Source: Chamaelirium japonicum
Lineage: Eukaryota > Streptophyta > Magnoliopsida > Liliales > Melanthiaceae
Length of the DNA stretch: 64,000 bases
Direction: 5' to 3'
NCBI GenBank assembly: GCA_947650365.1
Contig: OX393550.1
Span: 118,186,874 to 118,250,873, forward strand
The notes under the pieces were generated by a model, which worked only from the letters and a program-made list of their open reading frames with translations, was not told where the DNA came from and ran no database searches. Shown one piece after another: positions 43,701 through 55,700 of this stretch (its first letter is position 1; every line of letters begins with the position of its first letter). Made by a program: the position numbers and the translations under genes.

Positions 43701-46700
43701 GGAGGATCGTGCGATGAAACAGACAAAACTCCTAGCAGATACCGCAACTTCTTTAGCAAATAATCTCACGCATTTAAGTCAAGCAACTGGTATGATATCA
43801 TTTTTGATGTCTGATGCTTTTCTTATTAAAGAGAAATCTCAATAATTATTGCTAATGCAGGGTGCATGAAGCAAGCACAAAAGGTACTCATTGTTCTAAG
43901 GGAATCTGTGATGCGACGCACTACTCTAAGCACAATCTTTCAGGTATGAACTAATGCTCCTGCTCAGCTTAATATCAGAGGCTGCGATTTTTTACTGAAA
44001 ATTTCAACTTCATTTGTGGCTTAGTCTGGAATAACCTTGGAACTTCATTTGTTACTCACACGTTCTCTTTGATGTCTAAGTGGACACTCAGCAGTACTAG
44101 GGCATCTGTTGTAAGTGGCACATCACAAGGTTGCTTGATTGTGGTGAGAAGTGGGAAGGGTTTGATAGGAGATCCCCTGAATGCGAAGCTCCACAATCTA
44201 ACCTGATTGTGATGAGAAATGAGCAAGGGTTGGCTAGGATGGTCCCATAAGCGACATGTCATAACAAAATCTGATTGTGGTGGGAAATATGCAAGAGTGG
44301 ATAAGGTTAGGGTGTCTCTATGATCCATTGAACCTGGGGGTTTACACACAAAATGGAATGGGGATAGACAATGAAAATAATCCCACGAAAAAAGAGGATT
44401 ATTTTTACTACTTGGAATATTGAGACTTTAACTAGGAAGAATAGAAAATTGGTGGATACCCGATACAAGGATGAGAAGGAGAGTCAACATTACTCTCTTA
44501 TAAGAACCTAAATGAAAAGGAGAAAAATGAAATTGGTGATGAGTACAAGTTTCTATATGCATGAAAATATGATACTAGAAATGGAGTTGTAGTATTGGAG
44601 AACAAAGTTATGAATGATAACTTAGTCGACGTTAAAAGGATAAGTGATGACTTTTAATAATGAAATTACTTTTAGGTGATGATCATGATACTACTAATGT
44701 AGTTAGTCCATATGTATCATGTTAGTGAGTAGTGGTTGTGTACTTTGGAGTAGTAGTTGATGCATACACAAACGGTACCATTGCTGGTCGGCCTTGGACC
44801 GAGTTGTACCGGTTGGTACGAATTGATATTGGCTGGCACGGTCGAAACCGATATCAATATTTTTTTTCAAATTACAAAATAAAAAACACTAGAAAAGTAT
44901 TAAAAAACCGATACTGAGTTGAAGTCAGACACCGGTCGATACGGGTGCGTACAGGCCTATACGAAGTTCAACTCAGCCGATTCGGGGAGGTATAGTTTCA
45001 GGGGGAGTACTGATTGCAGCTGGCCAAAGCCGGTACATCCCCAGCATTAGGGTGCCCCCCTAAATATCAGGGTGTGCTAGTTTTGGGCTGTTTCTCGGGT
45101 CTCATTCATCTTTCTTTCCCCTTCTATCACGCTCTCTTTTCTTCCAGCATGGTATCACAATAGGTGAAAATGATGTCTACCAACTTTGCAGGCCTCCCAT
45201 TTTAAGGTAGTCATATTTTTCATATGTGGAAAAATAAGTTTCAAAGACTACAAAGATGGATGGCCAAGATGAAAATCCCATTGGCTTATCCGGGATGGAT
45301 ATGTGCTATGGATGAAGGACCCACAATACTATATAAGAAAAACAATTAGGAACTCAATCATTTATTGTGCTATTAAATATCTACCAGATGGCACTATTGA
45401 GTTGTTGAAGTCTTGGTTTGTTAGGAGACGACGGCTAGGGTTTGGAGAGGAACAGTATGATTCCATTGAGGGACTCAAGCCCAATATATGTACAGTAAAC
45501 CCGACCCGACTATACAGTAAACCCGACCCATTACATTTACATTAACACTCCCCCTCAAACTCACGGTGGATCATGAACCGAGAGTTTGCCTAGAAAATGT
45601 CTGATGCGAGCAGTCATCAGTGGCTTCGTCAGAAAATCAGCAGTCTGCTCCGATAAGGGAATGAAAGGCAGGGAGATGGTGTGATCGATAAACGCCTGGC
45701 GAACATAGTGACAATCAACTTCAATATGCTTTGTTCGCTCATGGAAGACCGGATTGCTAGCAATCTGAATAGCACTCCGGTTGTCACAGAAGAGAGGGGT
45801 GGGCCCGGATATCACCACTCCCAAGTCAAGCAGAAGACGGCAAAGCCAGACAATCTCGGCGGTGGTGGACGCCATAGCCCTGTATTCGGCTTCGGTGCTG
45901 GAGCGAGCAACAGACTCCTGCTTCTTGCTGCGCCACGAAATCAGTGAGTCACCCAGAAACACACAGTATCCTGTAGTAGATCGACGAGTGTCTGCATCTC
46001 CTGCCCAATCTGCATCTGAGTAGGCACGCAGCACCAACGGAGAGGTGGAAGGAAACAGTAGTGAACGGGTGATGGTGCCCCGGAGGTAGCGGATAATCCG
46101 GAGAACAGCTGCATGGTGTACTGACCGTGGAGCCTGAACAAACTGACTGACAATGCCAACAGCATGGGCAATGTCTGGCCGGGTCATGGTGAGATAGACA
46201 AGCATCCCAACCAACCTCTGGTAGCGGGAGACGTCCTGGAGCGGCTCACCATCTGTAGCGAGAAGCTTCAAATTGAGCTCCATGGGTGTGTCAGCAGTAC
46301 GTGTGTCAGTAAGTGCAGCATCGGCAAGAATGTCAGAGATATACTTCTGCTGTGAGACCAACAGACCACGAGATGACCTGGCAATCTCAAGGCCCAGAAA
46401 GTAGCGAAGAGAGCCCAGATCTTTCATCTCAAACTGACTCTGGAGGTGCCGTTGGAGAGAGACGATGGTGGCACTGTCATCCCCAGTGATGATCATATCA
46501 TCCACATAGAGGAGAAGAACTGCAATGCCCTGACTGGAGGAGCGAGTGAATAAGGCATAGTCGGAGTGACGCTCAACAAACCCGGCGGCCAGAACTGCAC
46601 TGCGAAATCGCTCAAACCAGGCACGAGGGGCCTGCTTGAGCCCATAGATGGCTCGGCGCAACCGACACACGTGCCCTGGAGGAACTGAAGTGCCCGGAGG

Positions 46701-49700
46701 AGGAGCCATGTAGACTTCCTCGGAGAGATCACCGTGGAGAAACGCATTGGTGACATCCATCTGATGGAGAGGCCACCCTCGAGCAGCTGCCACAGCTAAG
46801 AGGGTGCGCACAGTAGTCATCCGAGCAACCGGAGCAAACGTCTCCTCGTAGTCAATCCCATACTCCTGGGAGAAGCCACGAGCAACGAGGCGAGCCTTGT
46901 GCCGCTCAATGGATCCGTCAGGCCGAGTCTTGACCTTGAATATCCACTTGCAGCTAACAGGCACCACCCCAGAGGGACAAGGCACCAACTCCCAGGTCTG
47001 GGTCCGCTGAAAAGCCTCAAGCTCAACTGACATGGCCTGCCGCCACTCTGGATGTAACGCTGCCTCACGGTACGATCGGGGCTCCCGATGGGTGTGAATA
47101 GCAGTAAGGAAGGCCTGAAAGGATGGTGAATAGGAGACACTGACAGAGTAGCCAGAAGAGTCAGGAGAGTCAGAGGGAGAAACAGAGTAGCCAAACCTGT
47201 CAGGAGAGTAGTCGTATCTGGCAGGAGGGTGATGTTCGCGCGCTGGGTAGCGCCGAACAGGAGCAGGATCCACGACCGGGGAGGAGGGAGCAACATCATC
47301 AGGCGAGGGAGTACCAGTGAGAACCGACTCTGGAGGGAAAGCTGCAGACCGACGTACATAGACACGAGTAATGGGTGGAGGTGGAGGTGGCGTGGGGGAC
47401 TGAGGAGGTGGTGGTGGTGGTGGAGGTGGCGATGGAGACTGAGGAGGTGGTGGTGGTGGTGGAGTAGGCGTGGATGTGGCAACAGAAACCGGGGGTAGAA
47501 CAGGGATGTGGAGATGTGAGGAGGGCAAGGAGGATGACGAAGTAGGCAAGGAAAGATCCCGAGACTCAGGTGCAAAATACGGGACATCCTCAACAAAGGA
47601 GACATGACGGGAGACACGGATCCGACGAGCTAAGGGATCATAGCAGCGATACCCCTTATGCTCACGACTGAGCCCCAAGTGAACACACCTCACAGACCTC
47701 GCAGAAAGTTTGGTGCGCTCATGGGGAGGAAGAAGAACGAAGCACGTGCAGCCAAACGTGCGAAGAAGAGAGTAGTCAGGTGTTTCAGATCGATGACGCA
47801 TAAGATAGACCCAGGTGCATCTAGAATAGTCATCAATAAAACACACATAATACATATAACCCGATAGAGATGCAACAGGAGCAGGACCCCAAATATCCGA
47901 ATGAACTAAATCAAATAAAGCAACAGACTGGGAAGTACTAGCAGAAAAAGGAAGAGCTAGATGCTTTGCCAGTCGACAACCCGTACAAACGGAGAGGGGG
48001 GAGAAAGACGCTCGACCCAAAGCGCCCGACCGGAATACACTTTTGAGTCGATCACTTGATATATGACCTAACCTTCTGTGCCACAGGTCGGCATCAGAGG
48101 TGACAGACATGACAGACGCAACTGAAGACACATGTAGATGGTCCAACTGGTAGAGTCCTCCTGCCCTACGGCCCAGCCCAATCCTCTGACCCGTCCGCGA
48201 ATCCTGCACAACACAAACAGAAGGGGTGAAGGTGACAGTCAGGCCAGAGTCGCAAAGAGAACTGATAGAAATCAAATTAATATTAAGACGGGGGGCATGA
48301 TGGACATGAGATAGGGTCAGGCGACCAGAAGGGTCAGAGGTGGTGGTGATGGAGCCACATTGCGGAATAGGGACGAGAGTCCCATCCGCAGTGCGAACCT
48401 CCTGGTAGGTGGTAGTGGGAGAGCAGTCCGTGAGGACAGTAGAGTCAAAAGTGAGGTGACAGGAGGCACCCGAGTCGAAGATCCATGGGGCAGTAGTACC
48501 AGAGGTGGCAGACAAGCCGTGCGCAGTCGTGGAGCCGGTGGAGGCTAGGTGGCGAAGAAGGAGCTCCTCGAGGCGCTGAAGGCGGTCCGGCTCAGACGGA
48601 GAAGGTGCTGTGGTAGCAGTGGGGAGCATCGAGGCCTCTACAGTAGCCGCTGCACCACCAAAGTGGCGGAAGGAGGACGAACCACGTCCTCTGCCCCGTC
48701 CACCTCGACCGCCGCGTCGATCGTCGCGAGAGGTCGAAGACCAGCGGGGGGATCTCTCATCCGGACCCCAGCGGGGGTTGCGTGGAGGACGTGTAGGGCA
48801 CTCGCGCTTCATGTGGCCGGGCTCCTTGCAGTAGTGACAAAAAACAGCCTCATCGGAGAACCCGGCTGCCAGGACAGTGTCGGAGCTGGGAGCAAGTGGA
48901 GGAGGACGAGCGCCCTGAGTCTGAAGGCGGGTCTCCTCGTCGACCAAAGCGAGTAGAGCATCCTCTAGCCGAGGGAGTGGCTCACGGTGCAGGAGCTGGG
49001 CAGCTATGAGAGCAAATTCCGGCCGAAGCGCGGCCAGGAACTGGTGCAGGTGGCCCTCGTCAAGGAAGCGCTGGAAATCCCGGGAGCGAGGGCAGGCACA
49101 CCGCTCCGGGATCAGTGAGTCCAGCTCATGCCAATAGGCACTCATCTGACTAAAGAAATCCTGAACGGTGCGCTCCCCCTGACGGGCCGACTGTGAGTCA
49201 CAGATGAGCTGATGCCGGCGGGCGCCTTCGCGCGGGAGAAAGCGGTCCCGGAGATACTCCCACATCGCGCGCGCTGTCGGAAGGCGGCCGATGGGAGCAA
49301 GGAGTGGACGAGCAACAGAGGCCAGAAGGTACGCCCGGATGGCCTGATCGTGGCGGCGCCACGTAAGAGCAGCAACGGTGGTGGCCGTGGTAGCAGTCGC
49401 AGCAGAAGACGCTGCACTGCTGGAGACAGATGAGGAACCGGAGTAGTCGGTGGGAGGAGTATCCTCGCCGGTGATGTGACCCCACAGATCACGACTGGAG
49501 AGATCGGCCTCGACGGTGAGGGACCAGTCAGGCCAGTCGCCGGCCGATGACAGCTGAAAGGCGACCGCCTTCAGCGGTGGAGAGATCGCAACGACGGACG
49601 GAACGGCTGGAGAGGCCATGGAGGAGGCTGTAGGGTGTCAGGGGGTATCGGGGGGACTGTAGGGGGGTCGGAAGGGGCTGTAAGGGGGTTCGGGAGGGCT

Positions 49701-52700
49701 GCCGGAGCAGGGGAGAAGGGCTGCGGAAGGGGGTGGGTGGGCTGCCGGAGCAGGGGAGAGGGCTGGAGGGGGGGTCGGGTGGGCGGGAGGGCTGCCGGAG
49801 CAGAGGAGGGGGCTGCGGAAGGGGAGGGTGGGCTGCCGGAGCAGGGGAGAGGGCTGGAGGGGGGGTCGGGTGGGCGGGAGGACTGCCGGAGCAGAGGAGG
49901 GGGCTGCGGAAGGGGGGCGGGTGGGCTGCCGGAGCAGGGGAGAGGGCCGGAGGGGGGTCGGGTGGGCGGCCGGAGCAGAGGAGAAGGCCGGAGGGGTGGA
50001 GGAGATGCCGGAGGTGCTGCCGTCGCGCTGGAAACCCTAGAGCTCTGATACCATGTTAGGAGACGACGGCTAGGGTTTGGAGAGGAACAGTATGATTCCA
50101 TTGAGGGACTCAAGCCCAATATATGTACAGTAAACCCGACCCGACTATACAGTAAACCCGATCCATTACATTTACATTAACATGGTTGTTGGCTAAAATA
50201 TATGCACAAACTTTTGATGTTGTTTATTTTGAGACATTTTCTCCTATGTCTCAACTCTGTGCAAGTTCTTCTATTAGTTGAAGTGGTTCAGGGTGGTTCT
50301 CTTTCTCCAGTTGACAAGAAAAATGCATTCTTACATGGTGATTTACATGAAAGTTTCTATAAGGAGTTACCTTTTGAGTATGCTACTATGTGGGAGTCAC
50401 ATAAGGTGTGTCACATTGAGTAAGAACCGTGATGAACCGGAAAGCCGGGTTGCAGTGCCCAACTGCGCGCAAACCTAGAACCCACGATGGGTGTTGGTCG
50501 ATTAAGATAGCAGGACGGTGTTCATGAAGCTTGAAATCCGCTAAAGGACTGTGTACCAACTCCTGCCGAATCAATTAGCACTAGGATGGCACTGAAGTGC
50601 GCGATCCACACCCGGCCATCGGGGCGATCACCATGCCCTAATGAGTCATCATCTTCTTTGGGTTGCGCGGAACTTAGCCTAATGCATTTTGCCATTTTTG
50701 AAGGTTTGGAGATCATAGTTAATGCAAACTTAAGCGAGGGATTTAAGGACGAAGTCCATGAGGCTAACTCCTTGACAGAATTCTGATATCTTTTCACTAT
50801 TTCGATCAATGTGCTCTCTAGGTAAGCTTTATTAAAACCTGAGGACGAAGTCTTCGAAGGATTTAAGAGTACAAGACTGAGGTGGGGAATCAAACTAGCA
50901 AGAGAATTAAGGAGTTAGATCGAATATTACTGGTATGTACTTGTTTTACATGTTTGATTCCTTCTGACAAGTTGCTAAGAGGAAGCCCTAATGGATGCAA
51001 CATTCTCAACAATTTACATTATGGCAAGGAAAACATCATTCCATTAAAAACTATCGTAGTTGTTGGAAGCATACATTTTTTGTATACGTTAGTAATAACT
51101 ATATGACATACAACTTTAGCATACTCAAGCAAAGTTAATTTTGAATTTCGCTGATATCGAGAGGAAATTCACCCTGGTTCTGGAGTTTTGTCCTGTTTGC
51201 CCAAAAACGCTTGGCTATTCGGTCAGTTTCGTCCACTAATTTTGTTTTTGGGAAAATATTTAAGATTGCAACAGTCAAAGTTTTCACTTATTATTTGTTT
51301 CTATGTTTTTGAGAATGCTTTTGGTTGCTTGATCCGAGCTTGTTTTAAATGTATTTTATTTTCTTGGAAGTCGATGGACATACATGTTTGATTAATAAGA
51401 ATATTGAGTCAATAAATGAACCATTTTCTATTAGAGATCTCATCTAACTAATTTTATTATTTTTATTTCAAAGCTTATCTCAGAAACACGAAAACTGCAG
51501 CGTAAACTGTTCAAGCAACATAAAATTTTCAATTCGGGTTAAACTGAATTTGAATTTTCAAATCTTGAAGTAAATATACCATGCCCTGATGTTAAATAGG
51601 TATATGGTATTTGTAGAATTGACTATTTTATAGAGTAGTTGACAATTGAACTCATTCAACAACTTCTATGCTATATACTTGCTGTATGATGCTGAATGCT
51701 TTCTCACATGGAAGAAATAATGCTCTTCTATTGTTTACATGTTATATTGGATGATTAAAAATGGATCTCTTGCTCCTTTTGTTTCCTTTCGAAGATACAT
51801 TAAATAGAACCAAATCTTCCAAATCTAAAATTGTGCATTTATGAGTCTGCTACATTTTCCTGATATCGAAGGTATTAAATGCTAAATAGATACACTTACT
51901 CCTGCATGTTTGTTGGCGTTGTCATATCCCTACCACTGGTTTTCTACCAAAGCCCTTTTGAGTTAACAGCTAGTAAAAGGATTTGAGACTTCTTATGTCC
52001 ATTGGTAGGCGGTAAGAAGCTCCAAAAGGGCAAGATATCTTATTTGTCCCTAGACCAATTTATTCATTGATTTTAATGAGTTACAAATGAAGCCTTGTTT
52101 TTTTCATGTATGCTCAAGTGTTGGATACATGAAATTTGGAGGGGGGCTAGGATGTTACTAATCAATGAGATTCATAGATTATTAGTCTGTTACAACTTAC
52201 ATGAACTAAAGTGGGGGTGAGCCATGGAAGTTAGCAATGAGATCTAAGGATATCTTAGGTTGGCATTTTCTTGTGCCGGGAAAACTACCTGAGTTAGAAG
52301 CTGCCACTTGCTTGTTAATTTAGTTAGTGGTATCAATAACTGCCTTGTTTTTTTTTACAATGTCGAGAGTTCCCTGTTTACAGTTTAACACAGTTCTTTG
52401 CAACAATTTAAACTAATCTTGTATGTATCTGTTTTTAGCATGCCTTAATTTTGTCTTAATGTGTTCAGGTTTCTATAGTGATTCTGATAATTTTACATCG
52501 AAATAAATTTGCAGACAGCTCTACAACAAAGAATAGGAATGGAACCTACCCCTATAGCACTTCTTTTTTCTGGTGGGTTGGACTCTATGATACTTGCAGT
52601 GTTATTAGATCAATGTCTGAACCCAAAGTGTAAGTTTAACCTCTGGCTATGTTTTATTTGTTTCTTTTCCCATTAACTTATATATGTTTTATGGAATATC

Positions 52701-55700
52701 TGTTCTTCCCTAGTTTGATTTGTCTTGAGCTGTGCCGACGTATGCAATGCATGTCATGAATGCCACTGCTAATGCTATGCTCTTGACTTTGTGCATATGG
52801 TATGTGATCATGGAATGCATGATCATGAAAATGTATCCCTTTAATATTCTCAAATGAACCATAGAAAAAATTTATCAAGTCATTCGTGTCTTCTTCTTGG
52901 CCTTTCTATCAGAACACTTATCTGTGTTGTTTTTTTAGAAGTTTTTGTGACATGTGTTCTTCTCCTTTGATTGGCTGAGGCCATAGGGTGATTTGTCGAC
53001 CATTCTTTATGAAAGAATAGGTGTTGGCCCGACCACTATATTGGGAATCTATGGTATCAAACTTCCAATGCCGTACTAATAGGAGGTTGCAAACTTCTAG
53101 AGGGATAACATGACGCCACACTTTGTCTTGATTTGTCGTCCCTACTGAGAAAGGAACAAGAAAGCGTTGTGTGACTAAGACAGTAAGACCCCGTCACCCT
53201 CCTCGACCGATGTAACGTGATATGGTCGGGGAATATGAACTAGCTTTAAATGAAAGGCTTCTATCGTATTTGCATTTATGTAGTTGGCCATACTACCCCA
53301 TCAATCATGATACACTCATGGAATCAAATGTTGAAAAATTTCCTACGAAATCACCGAAATATGTCTTTTTTTCAAGGACCCGACATTTGACCGAAATCCG
53401 ACATTATGTCTTTGTTCCAGACAATTTCACTGAAAATTTTTATCTTTTTTAACAAAACAAAGCTCATCTTTATCAGTAATAAATTACATTTTTCCTCAAT
53501 TTTGATTTCTTTTCATAATAAATAATATTTTCCTGTCATCTTTATCCTGAAGTACTGCTGAAATATTCCATCTTTTTCATATCAAACGAACAAAATCAAA
53601 ATCTGACCGAAAAACAATAAATTTTCATCGAAAAACACTGAAATTATATCGAAAAATAAAATATTTTCACTGAAATTTGTCTTTCCATTTTACAATTTTT
53701 CCACCAATAAATTACCGAAAAACAAATAATTTCCTTTTTTTAGCCGACCGACATGGACATCGAAAATGACATTTAAAACTTTGGATACGTTGAGTTTTTA
53801 TTTCAATATGGATTGAGAAATAGGTATGCTAGAAGGATTTTGAGTATCATGTTAAGGTTTTATTTCAACATGCAATGACAAATTTATTGAATAGTTACTA
53901 CCCTCCATGAGATACAACCACATTAACATAGAAAAATTATTAACAAATCTGGTAACAATGAAATCTTCTTAAATTTGTATCATAGAGGTTCCTAGTATCA
54001 AAATGAGCTAACAAGAGTCCAACCTTTTTACAAGTAGCCTTTCTTATGGGAATAGTAGATCTGTAGATGTATGATTTTCTCATTGTCAACACTACATGAG
54101 TTCATGAACAAATAAACTTGATGCAATGTATCTTAGATATTGGTTTCCAAGTCAAAATGGCAGTAGTAAAGGAAATCGACATATGAAATGTATGCAGATC
54201 TTGAAATATAATGATCTAGGAAGTACGACCCATCTAGGCTCATGCCCAGTTCTGATAACCTAGATTCAAGTAAGTTACTGTGGAAAAATACCCTTATTCA
54301 AATGCTCATATCACACGATCACAACAACATCATCTACATCCAATGAGTTTATGTCAAGGAAGCTTCCATCATGATCTCCCACTTCCTCTGTCCACATCTT
54401 CCGTAATAGTGGTCAATCTGACTTCCTTGCCTTCACCTCTATCTTTACCTATACATAAATAAAAGTTAAGAGTTAGAATTTAGGAGACAAATTAATGATA
54501 AAAAGACGTGCCCTTGGTTTAGTTGTAGGGTTAAGTTATACTGGTTTTTATATATGAGTCACTCAATTTGGGGTGCAAAAGGTGAGCCGTAGGCACTCGA
54601 GGCATGCACCCAACCAATTGGCATACACCCTGATTGAGTCTTGCCCAGATTGCTCGCCTTAGGGCATTCTAAGTGCGCCTCTTCTTCGTGCACGCCCCGA
54701 GACGTGTTGTTTATAACTCTGGTATATGGCCATTTAAGTGAAAAATTATTAGTTTATTACCAAACGACACATACATTAATTGTGCAATTAACTATGATGG
54801 TTATTGCTTACTAGCAAAGGAAATCTAAGATGCGAAAGACATAACCAACATGTGGATTGTACTTTTTGTGATCTAACCTTCTTTAAGAAGATAAATAAAA
54901 AAATTGGATTAGTGACGAGTGCCTTCCACGACCATGGCTCTGAATCCTTGTACGGATCTAGGTTTATGTGGGAATTGAGTCACCTAGATCCACTCCTCGA
55001 AGCTTTCTATGATCCTTCGCTTAGAAGATACCTTAAGGTAATAGTTGAACTTTTGCATGTAGATTTGGCTTGAAGGAAACAATATAGATAAAAATTAAAT
55101 ACAGTTGAAAGAAGTTGGGGAAAGCATGAATAGAGGAAGAGAATCAATAAGAAGGTGATGGAAGAGAAGAAAAAATAGGTGGTATGTTATATAGACCCGG
55201 TGGTTTAACATGCCCAACATTTAAATGAATTCAGCAAGAAACTTTTCGACATAGTTTATTATACGATTTGAGTAGACCTGTATCCTGTGGTTTTTGGGTC
55301 TACGCTTTTATGCTTTTGATGCAGGAATGATCTGAATGTTTAGATCAAATATGCTCCTAGAAAGTTCAGAACTAGGAAAATGATAAAAACGAAATTTATG
55401 AAAATAATATGCAATTACATCCAAGAGAGGGATATGGACCCATTTAGATGATTTTTCTTCCTTTACAAGTCACCAAGATCCCGTAAAAGTCTTCCCTTAT
55501 TTAGATATACATAGGAACTGAATCTCCCATATAGTATGATAAATAACCACGATGGGCGTGCAAAATAAGGTGCCTAATTAATAACAAGTACTTCTTGTGT
55601 TGAAAAAAACTTCCTAGGAAGGTGGTGTGTTGCATCATCATAACTTCTTCCTCTCTTCGTTTCTTTGTTATTGTACATTATAATGTGAAAAAGAGAGGAG

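Larger units (their letters stand above)
45419..50182 (-). mobile_element. Copia LTR retrotransposon, intact frame but integrase core deleted (copia-2)
   Basis: A complete element on the minus strand has 129-bp LTRs differing at one visible base. Target duplication TGGTT lies at 45414-45418 and 50183-50187. The primer site is at 50053-50042 and the polypurine tract at 45559-45548 (complement CTCCCCCTCAAA). It is closely related to copia-1 in protein and leader. It inserted in the reverse transcriptase of an older Copia, within ASNSD1 intron 7, antisense to the gene. Confidence 0.95.
45148..50417 (+). mobile_element. Old, internally deleted Copia remnant, split by copia-2
   Basis: A primer-site-like TGGTATCACAA at 45151 is followed within 200 bases by reverse transcriptase peptides: IKYLPDGTIELLKSW before copia-2 and AKIYAQTFDVVYFETFSP after it (from about 50193). 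KNAFLHGDLHESFY then lies at about 50308-50350. The RT reading resumes across copia-2 (45419-50182). Gag, protease and integrase are missing. It ends near 50417, where 26S rDNA sequence begins. Confidence 0.75.
43944..52514 (+). other. ASNSD1 intron 7, about 8.6 kb, transposon-filled
   Basis: It starts GTATGA and ends TTTGCAG. Inside, in order, are a LINE remnant, a region with CGGTACCAT/CCGGTTGGTAC words near 44770-44960 (unclassified), an old Copia split by copia-2, a 26S rDNA fragment, and about 1.8 kb (50651-52514) of AT-rich sequence in which nothing was recognised. Confidence 0.8.

Noticed and set aside
50522-50893. Minus-strand ORF of 123 codons
   Set aside because: Its distal part is antisense to the 26S rDNA fragment and the rest has no recognised domain.
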